Below, in pieces: positions 31,353 through 40,898 of a DNA stretch of 64,000 nt. The notes under the pieces are model-generated. The model had not been told where the DNA came from. It saw nothing but the letters and a program-made list of their open reading frames with translations, and made no database searches. The stretch's first letter is position 1, and every line of letters starts with the position of its first letter. The position numbers were made by a program, and so were the translations under genes. Source of the DNA: Planococcus donghaensis (lineage in GTDB: Bacteria > Bacillota > Bacilli > Bacillales_A > Planococcaceae); NCBI RefSeq assembly GCF_001687665.2, contig NZ_CP016543.2, forward strand, positions 3,162,001 through 3,226,000. The letters run 5' to 3'.

Positions 31353-32960
31353 CCATAGCTGTCAACTTAAGAAAAAGGACTAACTTCTCTCAAAAGATGG
31401 TATGGAAGACTATCCATCAACGAGAGGAGTTTTTTTTATGACAGCTCCAGCTACACTTAACTACCTCGATCCGCTATTTGCATTCCTGGCACCAGAGAAG
31501 GTCGACGCCCTAGCCAAAGAAACGGGATTTATTCAACGAAAAAGAAAACTAACTGCCAGCGATTTTCTGTCGTTGCTTTTTCAGGCCCATGGAAATTTCA
31601 TCGATCCTAGCTTGCAAGAACTCAGTACCAAGCTTCTGGCTGATCAGGAAATCGACATCAGTCGTACCGCAGTCGATAAGAAATTCACTAAGCAAGCTGT
31701 CCATTTTCTTCACCGGTTGGTCGAAGAGTTATTCCAGATTCAACAATCTCTTGAACTAGTGAAACACCCAGTGGCAGTGGATTGGCCCTTTACTAGCTTG
31801 CGCATTTTAGATGCCACGCACCTCGAGGTGCCTAATTCGTTGAAAGCGCGCGCGAAAAAAACACGCCAAAGCTCGGTGAAAATCCAACATGAATTTGATG
31901 TGTTAACGGGACGGCTGACCTTTTTGCGTGTCGATTTTGGCAACGTCAACGACACCATTATGGGTGGGAAACGGGTGCCGTTTCTGGACGAGCAAGAATT
32001 GTGCTTGCAAGACCTCGGCTATTTTCATTTCCACTCATTCGAGCAGATTGATGAAAACCACAACTACTTTCTCACCAAGTTTCGGAATGACGCTTATTTA
32101 GCCTATCAAAACCCGTTCCCTGCCTATCATCCGGATGGATCTGTGGTGAAAAGTAGCGAGTATCAGCGCATTGAACTCGAGCGCCTTTGTGAGAACATGG
32201 CACCGGGAGAAATCTTGGAACTGGAACAAGTTTACTTTGGTCGAGATGCGCATTTTTCAGCACGATGTGTGCTATTTGCCCGAAGCGAAGAACAACGCCA
32301 ACAACGACTGCAAAAAATTCAGCGCCGGGCATCCAAAAGTGGGAAGAAACCCAAGCAGCTGGTTCGTGATTTAGCTGGAATAACCGGCTATATGACCAAC
32401 TTACCCGAACCTGTTTCAGGTTCGCACCTTGTTGAATTGTATCGCATGCGTTGGCAAATTGAATTGAATTTTAAGGCGTTGAAATCCTATTTGGAAATCG
32501 ATCATTTCCGATTGGTCAAACAAGAGCGTTGGCTCTGCCATATCTATGCCACATTACTGGTCTTCCTGTTAAGCCAATTGATTGCGTATCAAATTCGGAA
32601 TGCGATTTGGGGAGTCGAGGAGAAAGAAATTAGCGAAACCATCGCGATTCGAAGTATCGCCTGTGAGTTTTTGGCGCAAATGTATGAAGCCGTCAAACAA
32701 AAAAAGAAGACGCTTCTGGCTTTTGTTCCCTTGATTTCCCACTTATTCAGCAGGACTGCACGGAAGCCGAATTCCGCTAAAGGAACAGCCTTGAAACGCC
32801 TTCAATTCATCTAGAATCATCCAACCACAGCCTCCCCAAAAAGGGGGGCTAGTTGGCGTTCTTAGTTATCTCCATTTCCGATATTTCCCGAATTCAAACC
32901 CCGATGTCGTACAAATTTAATGGAAATACTCAACGTCATTTCTTAAGTTGACAGCTATGG
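31353..32960 (+). mobile_element. IS4/IS231-type insertion sequence
   Basis: A 1608-bp element with perfect terminal inverted repeats (CCATAGCTGTCAACTTAAGA at the left, its complement at the right) and an 11-bp target duplication GCTCAGCGCTT (31342-31352 and 32961-32971). The TCAACTTAAG core of the ends is typical of the IS231 group. It holds one intact transposase gene and is inserted in subunit B of element R3. Confidence 0.95.
31438..32814 (+). CDS. IS4-family transposase
   Basis: A 458-residue DDE transposase. The first Asp is in RILDATHLEVP, the second in the middle region (VDFGNVND), and the YREK signature is ELYRMRWQIELNFKALKSY with the catalytic Glu. The frame is full length with no stops, so the element could be active. 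The ATG at 31438 follows GAGAGGAG by eight bases; an in-frame ATG 12 codons upstream has no site. Confidence 0.95.
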   Translation: MTAPATLNYLDPLFAFLAPEKVDALAKETGFIQRKRKLTASDFLSLLFQAHGNFIDPSLQELSTKLLADQEIDISRTAVDKKFTKQAVHFLHRLVEELFQIQQSLELVKHPVAVDWPFTSLRILDATHLEVPNSLKARAKKTRQSSVKIQHEFDVLTGRLTFLRVDFGNVNDTIMGGKRVPFLDEQELCLQDLGYFHFHSFEQIDENHNYFLTKFRNDAYLAYQNPFPAYHPDGSVVKSSEYQRIELERLCENMAPGEILELEQVYFGRDAHFSARCVLFARSEEQRQQRLQKIQRRASKSGKKPKQLVRDLAGITGYMTNLPEPVSGSHLVELYRMRWQIELNFKALKSYLEIDHFRLVKQERWLCHIYATLLVFLLSQLIAYQIRNAIWGVEEKEISETIAIRSIACEFLAQMYEAVKQKKKTLLAFVPLISHLFSRTARKPNSAKGTALKRLQFI

Positions 32961-33072
32961 GCTCAGCGCTTCGTCCGCGGAAAGCGTCCGCATGGAGCGA
33001 AGGATCCAGTATATAGGATAAGATGAATATTCATTCGTTAACTAACATAATAATTCTTTCGTCTACAAGCTG

Positions 33073-33099
33073 AGGTTCCTATATAAGGAGCCTTTTTTT
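33073..33099 (+). terminator. Second copy of the hairpin, right of R3
   Basis: AGGTTCC and GGAGCCT around TATATAA, followed by seven T. It repeats the hairpin at 31006-31028 with one C-to-T change that keeps a G-T pair. It ends eight bases before the stop of the convergent permease gene. Confidence 0.82.
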
Positions 33100-33106
33100 G
33101 CAGAAA

Positions 33107-34144
33107 TTATGTTCTGTTGAGTTTCTTTTTAGCATAAATATAAGTAACTGCTAAAGCAGCGACTAATACACTTCCTTTAATAATATCGAAGGCATAATAG
33201 GGAAGATTCTGTATCGTCAGTCCGTTTAACAAAATCCCAATAATTGCTGCGCCAAAAAATGTACCTAAAGCATTTGGCTTACCTACTCCTAAAACTGAAT
33301 ATCCCACGAAGACAGCCGCAACCGCCTCCATCATTAAGGGAGCTCCTGCATCAATTTGTCCCGAACCGACGCGTGCCGTAAAGAGGATACCGGCCATTGA
33401 TGCAAAGACACCAGATACCACATAAGCTGTAAATTTCACTTTTTTAACGTTAACTCCTGACAATGTGGCAGCTTCAGCATTTCCTCCCGTCATATAAAGA
33501 ACTCTTCCCCAGCGCGTGTGTTTCAGTACGATGTAAGAAGCTATAACCATTACTAGCATGATCCAAACAGGAACCGGCAGACCCATTAATTGTCCTTGTC
33601 CTATCCAAAGAAAGGCGTCCGATAATTGACCAGGTGCGGTGCCACCTGAAGTTAGAGGCATATTATTATAGATTGAATAGCCTTCCGTATAAGTTCGGTG
33701 CAAACCAGCTACGATATACATCACGCTTAAAGTTGCGAGCAAGTCTGGAATGCCAATGATCACAATGAGAAAACTGTTGAAGGCACCAACTAAAACTCCA
33801 ATTAGTAATGGCAGAATAAGAACAAGCCATAACGGCATGTCGTACCACACCATTAATGATGCAGAAACGACGGTCGAAAATGACATTGTCGAACCCACTG
33901 ACAGATCAAAGCCACCTACTACAAGCGTAAACGTCACGCCTAAAGCTAATAACGTCACAATGGAAATCGAGCGTAAAATGTCTGTGAAATTAGCATATGT
34001 GAAAAAAGCATCACTGATTGTACTAAAATAAAAAATGATAAACACCAGCAAAGCAATTGCGCCATATTTAAACAGAAACTGTGTCGCATTGTCTTTCACT
34101 GAGCTCTTGTTTTTCTCAAAATTGTTCTTTTCCACCACTTGCAT
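33107..34144 (-). CDS. Sugar-type ABC permease, probable methylthioribose importer
   Basis: A 345-residue RbsC-like permease with 8-10 helices. The family motif is GGFDLSVGSTMSFSTV, followed by LVGAFNSFLIVIIGIPDLLATL-type stretches and GVNVKKVKFTAYVVSG. The ATG at 34144 lies inside the upstream ATPase gene (29-bp overlap) after AAAGGA. It is the last gene of mtnK-mtnA-binding protein-ATPase-permease. Its link to methylthioribose rests on this operon. Confidence 0.88.
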   Translation of the reverse strand: MQVVEKNNFEKNKSSVKDNATQFLFKYGAIALLVFIIFYFSTISDAFFTYANFTDILRSISIVTLLALGVTFTLVVGGFDLSVGSTMSFSTVVSASLMVWYDMPLWLVLILPLLIGVLVGAFNSFLIVIIGIPDLLATLSVMYIVAGLHRTYTEGYSIYNNMPLTSGGTAPGQLSDAFLWIGQGQLMGLPVPVWIMLVMVIASYIVLKHTRWGRVLYMTGGNAEAATLSGVNVKKVKFTAYVVSGVFASMAGILFTARVGSGQIDAGAPLMMEAVAAVFVGYSVLGVGKPNALGTFFGAAIIGILLNGLTIQNLPYYAFDIIKGSVLVAALAVTYIYAKKKLNRT

Positions 34145-35624
34145 ACAACAAAATCCTTTCTTGGGTCGCTTCTTGCCGTGACAATTCCTTCACGATTTGA
34201 CCGTTGTGCATGATGAGAATGCGATCGGAAATTCCGAGAACTTCATGAATTTCACTAGAAAAATACAAACACCCTTTGCCTTTTTCCGTCAATTGACGAA
34301 TCAATTTAAAAATGTCCACTTTTGCTCCAATATCCACACCTTTAGTCGGTTCATCAAACAGGTACAAAGCAGAATCGAGCGAAATCCATTTTCCGATTGC
34401 TATTTTCTGTTGGTTTCCTCCACTTAAGTGGAGAAGCGCAGTTTCAGTACTACTAGTTTTAACGCGCAAACGTTCAATTATCTCACTGGCATACCTTTTT
34501 TCGGCTTTTCGATTTATGAACAAACCTTTAGAGAATTTTTTCAAGTTGGGAAATGTCGCATTAACCTCTAATGATTCCTGAACAAATAACCCTTCTTTTC
34601 TCCGCTCTTCGGGAATCAATGCCATTCCTGCTTTGATGGCGTCAGCCGGATGCTTAATTTTGGTCACCTTGCCTTCAAGCTTTATCGTTCCTGATGTGAG
34701 AGGAGTTGCTCCAAATATAGCTTTCGCAAGTTCCGTTTTTCCGGCACCGACGAGACCGACGACACCAACCACTTCGCCTGATGAAACCGTCAGCGACAAG
34801 TTTTTAAGTTTATGTCCATCCGACAAATTTTCTACTTGCAAATAATGCGCTCCTTGAAAGTGTGTGTTTGGTTCTAATTCATGGCTCAGTGCCTCCCCGA
34901 GCATTGCTTCTATCACCTGACTTTGATCCGCATCGCTCGTATTATAAGTTTCAACCCAGGTCCCTTCACGCATTACCGTAATCCGGTCACTAATTGCAAA
35001 CACTTCTGGCAACCGATGCGAAATAAAGATACATCCAACGCCTTTTCGTTTTAGTTTCGAAATAACGGCATACAATTTTTCCGATTCATGAATGGATAGA
35101 GGAGCTGTAGGTTCATCAAAGATGATGATTTTTGCTGAGTGGACCAATGCTCTTGCAATTAACACCAACTGTTTTTCTGCTAATGTTAGATGCACTGCTT
35201 TTTGCTGAACATTCAAATGGTCTACTTGCAATTCATGCAAAATCATTCGAGCTTTGTCGTTGAGTTTGTGTTTTGAGATAAATAACTTACCCTTATTCGC
35301 AAATGTATCAAGTAAGATATTTTCTGCCACTGTTAGATCTGCCACAATTGCAGTATCCACTTCCTGATAAACACAATAAATCCCATTCTCTTTAGCTGAC
35401 TTTGGCGTGGTCAGTTGGATAAGAGAGCCATCCAAATAGATAGTTCCGTTATCTTGTTGATAGACCCCGGACAGGATTTTAATTAACGTGCTTTTCCCCG
35501 CACCATTGACGCCTAGAATGGCATGAACTTCACCTTTTTTTAAATGGAACTTGGCATTTTGCAACGCTGTCACTGTACCGAATTTTTTTCCAATAGCCGA
35601 CATCGAAAGTAAAGGTTCCGCCAT
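34116..35624 (-). CDS. Sugar-type ABC ATPase with two nucleotide-binding domains
   Basis: A 502-residue RbsA-like protein with two fused ATPase domains. First Walker A is GVNGAGKST (about residue 38) with Walker B IIFDEPTAPL; the second Walker A is GLVGAGKTE with signature LSGGNQQK and Walker B LYLFDEPTKGVD. The start follows AGGAAGGAG. A terminator-like hairpin separates it from the binding protein gene, which would give more binding protein than ATPase. Confidence 0.92.
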   Translation of the reverse strand: MAEPLLSMSAIGKKFGTVTALQNAKFHLKKGEVHAILGVNGAGKSTLIKILSGVYQQDNGTIYLDGSLIQLTTPKSAKENGIYCVYQEVDTAIVADLTVAENILLDTFANKGKLFISKHKLNDKARMILHELQVDHLNVQQKAVHLTLAEKQLVLIARALVHSAKIIIFDEPTAPLSIHESEKLYAVISKLKRKGVGCIFISHRLPEVFAISDRITVMREGTWVETYNTSDADQSQVIEAMLGEALSHELEPNTHFQGAHYLQVENLSDGHKLKNLSLTVSSGEVVGVVGLVGAGKTELAKAIFGATPLTSGTIKLEGKVTKIKHPADAIKAGMALIPEERRKEGLFVQESLEVNATFPNLKKFSKGLFINRKAEKRYASEIIERLRVKTSSTETALLHLSGGNQQKIAIGKWISLDSALYLFDEPTKGVDIGAKVDIFKLIRQLTEKGKGCLYFSSEIHEVLGISDRILIMHNGQIVKELSRQEATQERILLYASGGKEQF

Positions 35625-35645
35625 AACAATGCTCCTTCCTGGTAA

Positions 35646-35673
35646 AAAAGCTGTCCTACTTTTCAGGACAGCT
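35646..35673 (-). terminator. Intra-operon terminator or attenuator
   Basis: AGCTGTCCT (35649-35657) pairs with AGGACAGCT (35665-35673), followed by TTTTTT on the minus strand, between the binding-protein stop and the ATPase start. Partial read-through is needed for the last two genes. Confidence 0.8.
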
Positions 35674-35687
35674 CAATTTGATAAAAG

Positions 35688-36770
35688 TTATTGCCCTTCC
35701 AATTCACGCAAGTCATCTGTATAACCTTGCTCACTTGACCCCCAACCTTCTATATAGTCGCTCAGTTTATCGGTTGTCACCGCTTCTTCCGGTAAATTCT
35801 GTGCCTCAATAAATATAGGTTCTAGAATTACTTTTTCTTCCGGTTGTTCTCCATTTAGCAATTGGTATAAATAGCGCACTTGAATGCACCCAATATCTGT
35901 TGGGTCAACCGCTGCAGAAGCTAGCCAAGGGCTGTTTTCTTTTTGCATTAACTGAAGATCCTCATCACTCATATCGATTCCATAAACTTTAATATCTGTC
36001 CGACCAGCCTGTTCGATAGCACGAACAGCGCCTTTAGCAAATTCGTCCCATGAAGCCCATACTGCTGTAATTTCTCCTTCATTTGGATATTGCTTCAATA
36101 TAGCTTCCATTTGTGACTGTGTATCCAATGCCGTATTGCTAGTTGCAGATCCAAACGCTGTGACTTCTTGGATATTTGGGTTATCTGCCAAGAATTTTTC
36201 ATATGCTATTTGACGTCTTTCCATCGGTGCAAAACCAGCAGTCCAAATTTTGACGATATTGGCTTTGCCCTCATTGTCTTGTGCTAATTTTTCCAAAGTC
36301 ATCTGTGCCATTTGTTGATCGCCTTGTTCCAAAGAAACGACGCCGTCCATATCAATTCCTGCATCAAATGCCACAACTGAAATCCCTTTTTCTAGCGCTT
36401 TTTCCACCCCTTGGTTTAACGCTTCTTTTGTGCCGTGATCAATTAAAATACCATCGACGCCTTGGTTAATCGCAGCATCTAAGTTAGAAGCCATTTTCGC
36501 CAAATCTCCTTCAGAAGTGAAAACCGTCACTTTGCCTCCGAAATTTTCAATTTGCTCTTCAACACCTGCTATGTATTGTGCAGAAAAAGTACCGAGGTTG
36601 ATCTGCATGATTAAAGCAATTTCTTTACCTGCAAGCGGATGAGCTGAGGTTTTTGCTTCTGTTTCTGAAGAAGTTTTTTCTTCTGTAACCTCTCCTTTAG
36701 GTTGACAAGCACCCAATACAATACCGATTAATAATAAAGTGACAAGTAGCCAGAACGATTGTTTTTTCAT
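35688..36770 (-). CDS. Sugar-type ABC substrate-binding lipoprotein, probable methylthioribose binding
   Basis: A 360-residue type I periplasmic-binding-fold lipoprotein (RbsB-like). The lipobox is VLGAC with Cys22. Typical motifs are [42 protein letters not shown] and [11 protein letters not shown]. Its ATG overlaps the mtnA stop by four bases (ATGA) and follows AAAAGGAG. This tight coupling with mtnA and mtnK is the main evidence that its ligand is methylthioribose or a related nucleoside. Confidence 0.88.
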   Translation of the reverse strand: MKKQSFWLLVTLLLIGIVLGACQPKGEVTEEKTSSETEAKTSAHPLAGKEIALIMQINLGTFSAQYIAGVEEQIENFGGKVTVFTSEGDLAKMASNLDAAINQGVDGILIDHGTKEALNQGVEKALEKGISVVAFDAGIDMDGVVSLEQGDQQMAQMTLEKLAQDNEGKANIVKIWTAGFAPMERRQIAYEKFLADNPNIQEVTAFGSATSNTALDTQSQMEAILKQYPNEGEITAVWASWDEFAKGAVRAIEQAGRTDIKVYGIDMSDEDLQLMQKENSPWLASAAVDPTDIGCIQVRYLYQLLNGEQPEEKVILEPIFIEAQNLPEEAVTTDKLSDYIEGWGSSEQGYTDDLRELEGQ

Positions 36771-37828
36771 ATTTTTTCTCCTTTTCTTATAGATGCGGCA
36801 AGCAACCTAGAGATATTTTTTTGGTAGTCGGCGGTAATAATGCCTTTTTCGGTAATAATTGCGGTAATCAGCTGCGACGGTGTCACATCAAATGCGGGAT
36901 TAAATACTTTTGTGCCAAGTGGCGCAATCGGCCGTCCATTCATATGAGTAATTTCCTCCGGGTTGCGCTCTTCAATCGGAATTGCCGTCCCGTCTTCAAT
37001 CTCCAAATCGAATGTCGAAACTGGCGCCGCAACATAAAAAGGAATATTAAAAGCTTTGGCCAATAAAGCCAAATTAAAAGTACCAATTTTGTTTGCAGTG
37101 TCCCCATTAGCGGCAATGCGGTCTGCACCGACAATAATAGCTTCGATGCCTTTTGCTTTAATCGTATGTGCCGCCATGCTGTCAGTGATTAAGGTCACAT
37201 CAACGTTTGATTGTTGCAGTTCCCATACCGTTAAACGCGCACCTTGATAAACTGGACGAGTTTCGCAAGCATAGACATCAAAATGACGGCCGCGTTCACT
37301 GCCCAGATGAAACGGTGCTAGGGCTGTGCCATATTTTGCAGTCGCGATGGAACCAGCATTACAAATCGTCATGACTTTTGTGCGCCCTTCTAACAACGTC
37401 AACGCATGCTCACCGATACGCCGACAAGAAGCTTCGTCTTCTTCGTGAATCTTAATGGCCTCTGCTAACAATAGTTGCTTTGCCTGCTCGACATTAGTTG
37501 CTTCACTAACTTTATCCTGGAGACGATTCAGCGCCCAAGCTAGGTTAACGGCTGTTGGTCTTGAAGCGTTTAAGTAAGATACATCTTTTTTTATGTATTG
37601 CTGAAAAGCTCCCAGTGAAACCGTTTCATGCCGCTGAGCTCCAAGAGCCAATCCATAGGCGGCTGTGATGCCAATGGCTGGAGCACCTCGAACTTTTAAT
37701 GAAAAGATGGCTTCGTAAACATCTTCTATAGTTTCAAGTGTTACGTATTCGATAAGGTGTGGTAGTTTTTGTTGGTCTAGAATAGTCAGTTGCTGACCAT
37801 TCCATTTGATAGATAAAGGAATGCTCAT
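36767..37828 (-). CDS. mtnA: S-methyl-5-thioribose-1-phosphate isomerase
   Basis: A 353-residue MtnA (eIF2B-like fold) that isomerises methylthioribose 1-phosphate to methylthioribulose 1-phosphate. Motifs are [18 protein letters not shown], the catalytic Cys in [17 protein letters not shown], the catalytic Asp in [20 protein letters not shown] and [12 protein letters not shown]. It overlaps mtnK by four bases (ATGA) upstream and the binding-protein gene downstream. Confidence 0.97.
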   Translation of the reverse strand: MSIPLSIKWNGQQLTILDQQKLPHLIEYVTLETIEDVYEAIFSLKVRGAPAIGITAAYGLALGAQRHETVSLGAFQQYIKKDVSYLNASRPTAVNLAWALNRLQDKVSEATNVEQAKQLLLAEAIKIHEEDEASCRRIGEHALTLLEGRTKVMTICNAGSIATAKYGTALAPFHLGSERGRHFDVYACETRPVYQGARLTVWELQQSNVDVTLITDSMAAHTIKAKGIEAIIVGADRIAANGDTANKIGTFNLALLAKAFNIPFYVAAPVSTFDLEIEDGTAIPIEERNPEEITHMNGRPIAPLGTKVFNPAFDVTPSQLITAIITEKGIITADYQKNISRLLAASIRKGEKI

Positions 37829-39015
37829 TTGTACACCTCCTGTAAAATCTTTAGAAAATCAGTGATTGAGTCAATTTGTTGACGCTGCAGGATCAATGCT
37901 CGCCCTGTATATAGCGCTTGTTCTTTACTGTTAATTCTTTTTTCTGTCTCTGCTATACTGTCCAAATCTTTAACGTGAGCTAAACCAATTGTTCGGCGAA
38001 TCAATTCACAGCCCGCAAAACCTGCCGCATCTGTTAACACTTTATCCAGAACAAATTCTAAATAACCTTGAGTGTCTCTAAACGATTCAACGCTCTCCCT
38101 TTTCCATAGTTCACTAAACGAAAAAGCAAAAACGTCCCACGTTTTCTCAATGTGTGAGGCAATCACCTGACGCTCAATCCCTTCTCGCGTAATCCATTGG
38201 AAAATCAAATTACCTAGGAATAAGCCAACATCGAATCCAATTGGACCATAAAAACCAAACTCTGGATCGATAACTTTGGTTTCAGTTGTACTAGCAAAAA
38301 TACTGCCTGTGTGAAGATCCCCGTGCAACAAGGCTTCTGATTCAGTTAAAAAGCTCTTTTTCAATTTAGCTACTTCTAGTTGTAATTTTTGGTCTTTCCA
38401 AATTGCTTCTGCAGTTGATTGAAGCTGTGGTTCGTAATTATTGGTTTCAAGGTCAAAAAATGGATCCGTGAAAATAAGATCTTCTGTGATCTTACAAAGC
38501 TCTGGATTAGTGAACTCGGCAACAAGACGTTTTTTTTCAAAAGGATGAAGACCATAATCTGATGTATGGAACAAAGTCTGCGCCAAGTATTCTCCAATAT
38601 CCTGCGACAGTCTAGGGAAATTTTGTCCGTTAATCAACCCTTCTCTTGCAATGACAAGATGAGACAAATCTTCCATCACTGTAATCGCTAATGTTTCATC
38701 CGCCGCATAAACGACCGGCACCAAAGATGGCACAAACTCACCGTGCTTTCTAAGAACATTGGCTTCAATCGTTGCACGCTTTAAAGTGAGCGGCCAACTT
38801 TCCCCAATGATTTTGGCATATGGCAGTGCTTGCTTAATAATTACACGGTTGCCTGTTTTCGAATCTTCGATTTGAAAAACATAATTCAAATTGCCGTCAC
38901 CAATTTCTCGGCAGCTCAACTCGGCTGTAGGCTCAAAAGTATAGACAGCTTTTGCTAAAGCAATTGCCGTCACTTCAGTTAATCCTTTATAAGTGGTTGG
39001 AATAGTAAGCGTCAT
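37825..39015 (-). CDS. mtnK: 5-methylthioribose kinase
   Basis: A 396-residue MtnK, a member of the aminoglycoside-kinase fold. The catalytic loop is [13 protein letters not shown] and the metal-binding motif is [15 protein letters not shown] (DPE in place of DFG, as in the family). [21 protein letters not shown] is the nucleotide-binding part. It phosphorylates methylthioribose for MtnA. First gene of the operon, 80 bp after a SAM-I riboswitch aptamer and its terminator. Confidence 0.97.
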   Translation of the reverse strand: MTLTIPTTYKGLTEVTAIALAKAVYTFEPTAELSCREIGDGNLNYVFQIEDSKTGNRVIIKQALPYAKIIGESWPLTLKRATIEANVLRKHGEFVPSLVPVVYAADETLAITVMEDLSHLVIAREGLINGQNFPRLSQDIGEYLAQTLFHTSDYGLHPFEKKRLVAEFTNPELCKITEDLIFTDPFFDLETNNYEPQLQSTAEAIWKDQKLQLEVAKLKKSFLTESEALLHGDLHTGSIFASTTETKVIDPEFGFYGPIGFDVGLFLGNLIFQWITREGIERQVIASHIEKTWDVFAFSFSELWKRESVESFRDTQGYLEFVLDKVLTDAAGFAGCELIRRTIGLAHVKDLDSIAETEKRINSKEQALYTGRALILQRQQIDSITDFLKILQEVYK

Positions 39016-39043
39016 TTTTTTCTCTCCCTTTTCTACGCAATAT

Positions 39044-39072
39044 AAAAAGCCTCTTTCTAAAAGAAAGAGGCC
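39044..39072 (-). terminator. Riboswitch-controlled terminator before mtnK
   Basis: GCCTCTTTCT (39049-39058) and AGAAAGAGGC (39062-39071) form the terminator stem with TTTTTAT on the minus strand, directly after the SAM-I aptamer. Confidence 0.92.
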
Positions 39073-39093
39073 AGAATAAGAGAGATTCTACGC

Positions 39094-39247
39094 CTCTTAT
39101 CTTTCAGAAATTACATTTCTGATGGAATTAGCACCGTGCCTTACAGGAATTTCATCCTGGCGCAAAAGCGCCCCGTCTCACAACGGTATTACGGTCGGTT
39201 GCTGGGCGTCATCGGGCCAAAATCCCTCTGCCAGCTCTTGATAAGAG
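39094..39247 (-). ncRNA. SAM-I (S-box) riboswitch of the mtnK operon
   Basis: On the minus strand CTCTTATCAAGAGCTGGCAG begins P1/P2; then GATGACGCCCAGCAACC, the AAGGCACGGTGCTAATTCC segment and the closing AGATAAGAG follow, all in S-box order. P1 is CTCTTATC with GATAAGAG. High SAM should stabilise the terminator at 39044-39072 and switch the operon off. Upstream, TTGACA (39305-39310) and TAGGAT (39281-39286) are a likely promoter. Confidence 0.97.
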
Positions 39248-39349
39248 TACTACTTTTCATGCTATTAAGTTCTGAAAAGAATCCTATCATGTTTCAGAAT
39301 TAACTGTCAATCCTATTTTTTCAATAAAAAAAATTTTACAACAATAGAG

Positions 39350-39378
39350 TTGACAGACTCTTATGCACGTGAAATAAT
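39350..39378 (+). promoter_or_regulatory. Candidate promoter of the mtnW operon
   Basis: TTGACA (39350-39355) and AATAAT (39373-39378) are separated by 17 bp. They lie about 110 bp before the SAM-I aptamer, longer than usual, so another start nearer the aptamer is possible. Confidence 0.4.
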
Positions 39379-39488
39379 CAAAATTACTTCTAGACGTAGG
39401 TTCAAACAAACTGAGCGCGTTTACGAACTAGCAAAACTTAAAGTTACTTAAATTACTCTTCAAAAATAACCTATCCAATTTCATATTC

Positions 39489-39600
39489 TTTCTTATTTAG
39501 AGCAGGTGGAGGGACAAGCCCTATGATACCCGGCAACCGGTCCAGTAATGGACACGGTGCTAATTCTTGCAGTCAGAAACAATGACTGAGAAATAAGAAG
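39489..39600 (+). ncRNA. SAM-I (S-box) riboswitch of the mtnWXBD operon
   Basis: TTCTTATTTAGAGCAGGTGG opens P1/P2; ACCCGGCAACCGG, the GGACACGGTGCTAATTC segment and the closing AAATAAGAAG (39591-39600) follow in S-box order. The 3' strand of P1 can alternatively pair with CTTCTTATTT (39620-39629) in the terminator, which is the expected antiterminator. Confidence 0.97.
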
Positions 39601-39614
39601 TTGTTAAAGCCCTT

Positions 39615-39645
39615 AACCTCTTCTTATTTGAAGAGGTTTTTTATT
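39615..39645 (+). terminator. Riboswitch-controlled terminator before mtnW
   Basis: AACCTCTTC (39615-39623) pairs with GAAGAGGTT (39630-39638), followed by T-rich sequence. Its 5' arm overlaps the antiterminator. Confidence 0.92.
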
Positions 39646-39674
39646 TTTTAACATTACATAGGAGCGTGAATTCA

Positions 39675-40898
39675 ATGAGCACTTTAACTGCTACTTACCA
39701 ATTATATGGAAAATCAGGTTCCTTTGAGCAAAAAGCTGAAGGCATTGCGTTAGGACTGACAATTGGATCTTGGACCAACCTGCCCCTTCTTGAACAAGAG
39801 CAATTAAAACATCATAAAGGAAATGTTGTTTCCATAAAAGAATATGAAGAAAATCCTCATCCCTTAAAACCAGGTTTGATAAAAGCTGAAGTTGCAATTG
39901 CTTATCCATCAGCAAATTTCTCAGCGGACCTTCCGGCCATCTTAACAACCGTTTTCGGAAAATTATCTTTGGATGGTGAAGTAAAGCTATTGGATCTGGA
40001 ATTCAGCGATGACTTGTTAAAGCATTTTCCAGGACCTCGCTTTGGTATTGAAGAAATCCGCCATACACTTGGGGTCACTGACCGACCGCTTCTCATGAGC
40101 ATATTCAAAGGCGTCATCGGGCGTGACTTAGAGTACTTGTCTACTCAATTGCGCCATCAAGCATTAGGCGGCGTAGATCTCGTTAAAGATGATGAAATTC
40201 TATTTGATAACCCTCTGACACCATTTGAAAAGAGAATTACTACAGGCAAAGAAGTGTTGCAACAAGTTTTTGAGGAAACGGGTCACCGTACACTTTATGC
40301 AGTAAACCTTTCTGGAAGAACCTCTGAGCTGAGAGGAAAAGCTAAAAAAGCGCGCGAACTGGGTGCTGATGCACTATTGTTCAATGTTCACGCATACGGC
40401 TTGGATGTAATGCAAGAGCTCGTTGAAGACGAAGATATTGCTTTGCCGCTGATGGCACATCCCGCATTCAGCGGTGCTTTTACTTCCTCTTCTTTTTATG
40501 GGCTTGCCACATCACTCGCACTTGGCAAACTGACCCGTTACGCTGGTGCAGATTTCTCACTTTTCCCATCTCCTTACGGGAGTGTCGCATTGGAAAAAGC
40601 TTCTGCCCTTTCGCTCGGTGAAGAATTGACTAAGGAAAACTCCTTAAAACGTAGTTTTCCAGTTCCATCAGCTGGTATTCACCCAGGACTTGTCCCATTG
40701 CTAATGGCTGACTATGGCATCGATAGTGTGATTAATGCCGGTGGTGGTGTTCACGGACATCCAGCTGGAGCGGTTGGAGGCGGACAAGCTTTTAGACAAG
40801 CGATTGATGCCGTACTACAAGGGGAAACCTTACAAAACGCCAGTAAACAGCACGAACAGCTACAAACAGCACTTGAGTTATGGGGGTCAAAAAATTGA
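39675..40898 (+). CDS. mtnW: 2,3-diketo-5-methylthiopentyl-1-phosphate enolase (RuBisCO-like)
   Basis: A 407-residue RuBisCO-like protein (type IV, YkrW class), not a CO2-fixing enzyme. It enolises diketomethylthiopentyl phosphate. Visible parts include [16 protein letters not shown] ([13 protein letters not shown]), the lysine region [34 protein letters not shown] and [20 protein letters not shown]. The ATG at 39675 lies ten bases after AGGAG; a GTG three codons upstream abuts it. First of mtnW-X-B-D. Confidence 0.96.
   Translation: MSTLTATYQLYGKSGSFEQKAEGIALGLTIGSWTNLPLLEQEQLKHHKGNVVSIKEYEENPHPLKPGLIKAEVAIAYPSANFSADLPAILTTVFGKLSLDGEVKLLDLEFSDDLLKHFPGPRFGIEEIRHTLGVTDRPLLMSIFKGVIGRDLEYLSTQLRHQALGGVDLVKDDEILFDNPLTPFEKRITTGKEVLQQVFEETGHRTLYAVNLSGRTSELRGKAKKARELGADALLFNVHAYGLDVMQELVEDEDIALPLMAHPAFSGAFTSSSFYGLATSLALGKLTRYAGADFSLFPSPYGSVALEKASALSLGEELTKENSLKRSFPVPSAGIHPGLVPLLMADYGIDSVINAGGGVHGHPAGAVGGGQAFRQAIDAVLQGETLQNASKQHEQLQTALELWGSKN

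Larger units (their letters stand above)
31028..33073. mobile_element. Composite terminator-nested element R3, split by an IS
   Basis: Left end TCAGACTATAGACAAAG (31028) and right end, on the other strand, TCAGCTTGTAGACGAAAG (to 33073). Without the insertion sequence and one target copy it is about 427 bp. It is nearly identical to R1 but in the opposite orientation, including the CTAATTAGAG stretch between subunits. Subunit A is intact (about 31070-31195). Subunit B is cut by the IS at 31353-32960. Terminator hairpins (GGCTCCTATATAAGGAGCC type) flank both ends. Confidence 0.87.

Noticed and set aside
18456..33073. R1-R3 as boundaries of one composite transposon
   Set aside because: The elements carry no transposase, and the same hairpin duplication occurs at each single element, so each inserted independently. 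The only transposase belongs to a later IS.
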